A stretch of 6,400 nucleotides of DNA from Hyphomicrobiales bacterium (GTDB taxonomy: Bacteria; Pseudomonadota; Alphaproteobacteria; Rhizobiales; Afifellaceae). The notes beneath the pieces were generated by a model. It saw only the letters and a list, made by a program, of their open reading frames with translations, had not been told where the DNA came from and did not search any database. Positions within the stretch are counted from its first letter, which is position 1. Each line of letters opens with the position of its first letter. The stretch spans positions 1-6,400 of the forward strand of contig JACCSN010000617.1 in assembly GCA_013812985.1 (NCBI GenBank), given 5' to 3'. The position numbers and the translations under genes were made by a program. Positions 6,056-6,400 of the stretch are shown one piece after another.

Positions 6056-6322
6056 CAGGATCCAGGAGGCGGGGGGCTCACAACGACCGTGGTTGCGCGG
6101 ATCAGGGTGCCACGTGAGTTATTGAGCCGATGAGGCGCGGGATTTGATAGACTAACCGCATAGCAATCGAGTGGTGGACGCAGGGGCCGCCGGACGCGAG
6201 CAGCAACGCTCGCCCGGCGGCTCGTTGCATCTGCTGAGCTGCGCCGTCAATGGGGCTCTGCCTCAGCTGCAGCGCAGCCAGGCGGTTCAAGCGGGGCACT
6301 CATCAGGAGGTAACACAACGCC
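6056..6322. other. Intergenic region between the replication operon and the right-edge gene
   Basis: The stretch has no supported gene. It contains the hairpin at 6186-6221 and a second, GC-rich, partly self-complementary segment around 6232-6283 (repeated AGCTG/CAGCT and CTGCGC/GCGCAG) that could fold in more than one way. TTGAGC at 6122-6127 with TTTGAT (6143-6148) or TAGACT (6148-6153) is a weak promoter possibility at poor spacing. No tRNA fold was found; GGTTCAAGC near 6283-6291 lacks a matching stem. Confidence 0.45.
6186..6221 (+). other. Strong hairpin in the leader of the right-edge gene
   Basis: GCCGCCGG (6186-6193) pairs perfectly with CCGGCGGC (6214-6221), and GCGAGC (6196-6201) with GCTCGC (6208-6213). 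This gives 14 bp with a 2-nt bulge and an AGCAAC loop. No T-run follows, so it is not a classical intrinsic terminator, though it may still end the replication operon transcript with help or act as a leader RNA structure for the gene at 6323. Confidence 0.6.
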
Positions 6323-6400
6323 ATGGGCTGGGAGACCCGCCAGGGCCGCGGCCGCTACTACACCCGCAGCCGCAAGGTGCACGGCCGCATCATCCGCGAC
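6323..6400 (+). CDS. Small basic protein of unknown function (N-terminal fragment, runs off the right edge)
   Basis: Only 26 residues are visible, starting MGWETRQGRGRYYTRSRKV. They are very rich in arginine with paired tyrosines. The start is well supported: AGGAGGT at 6305-6311 lies 11 nt before the ATG. I associate this WE-x-R...YYTRSR opening with a recurrent hypothetical protein family in phages and accessory regions of Planctomycetota and Chloroflexota, from memory only. The basic N-terminus suggests nucleic-acid contact, which is inference. Confidence 0.7.
   Translation, partial: MGWETRQGRGRYYTRSRKVHGRIIRD

Noticed and set aside
6283..6291. GGTTCAAGC resembling a tRNA T-loop
   Set aside because: The flanking bases do not form a T-stem, and no acceptor, D or anticodon arms could be placed around it.
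6102..6299. Minus-strand open frame (65 aa) in the right intergenic region
   Set aside because: It has a GTG start without a convincing ribosome site and crosses the strong hairpin; the composition is uninformative.

Overview
The window is GC-rich bacterial DNA (about 60% GC by eye) with compact genes, strong Shine-Dalgarno sites and repeated stop/start overlaps. Gene content (a QueC-like protein fused to a C-terminal module seen on Actinomycetota/Chloroflexota regulators; a Prim-Pol, RepA-type ATPase and zinc-ribbon operon) suggests an accessory or mobile region, most likely from Chloroflexota or a related Gram-positive-like lineage. This taxonomic guess is tentative. There are no rRNA, tRNA or CRISPR features.

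Left part (1-3309): a truncated XRE-type helix-turn-helix regulator on the minus strand is separated by about 300 bp from a plus-strand gene pair. The pair is a 258-aa helical protein of unknown function (398-1174) and a 712-aa QueC-like protein (1171-3309), overlapping by ATGA. The QueC-like protein has an intact SGGIDS PP-loop and four zinc-ligand cysteines, preceded by an N-terminal domain like that of QatC-type anti-phage proteins. It ends in a C-terminal regulator-like module that does not belong to QueC. No queD, queE or folE gene is present, so the pair looks like a defence or modification cassette rather than a queuosine pathway.

Middle (3310-3505): an untranslated stretch holds three 14-bp palindromic boxes (TTCACA-NN-TGTGAA type) starting exactly 21 bp apart, with weaker half-sites in the same phase on both sides. 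They are either iterons of a replication origin or a cooperative operator.

Right part (3506-6055): a tightly overlapped four-gene operon encodes a 72-aa small protein, a Prim-Pol/PriCT-1 primase-polymerase, a RepA/KaiC-like AAA ATPase with a C-terminal winged-helix region, and an 84-aa zinc-ribbon protein. This is the replication module of a plasmid, phage or integrative element. The second and third genes each carry a related, in-frame palindromic insert of the same length (around 4362-4420 and 5707-5757) that encodes a similar peptide, like a protein-coding palindromic mobile repeat.

Right edge (6056-6400): a 267-bp intergenic stretch with a strong hairpin precedes a well-initiated but truncated gene starting at 6323. 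The defence-like pair beside an autonomous replication module suggests mobile-element cargo. The main candidates for novelty are the QueC fusion with its partner, the 21-bp phased palindrome array, and the in-frame palindromic repeats.
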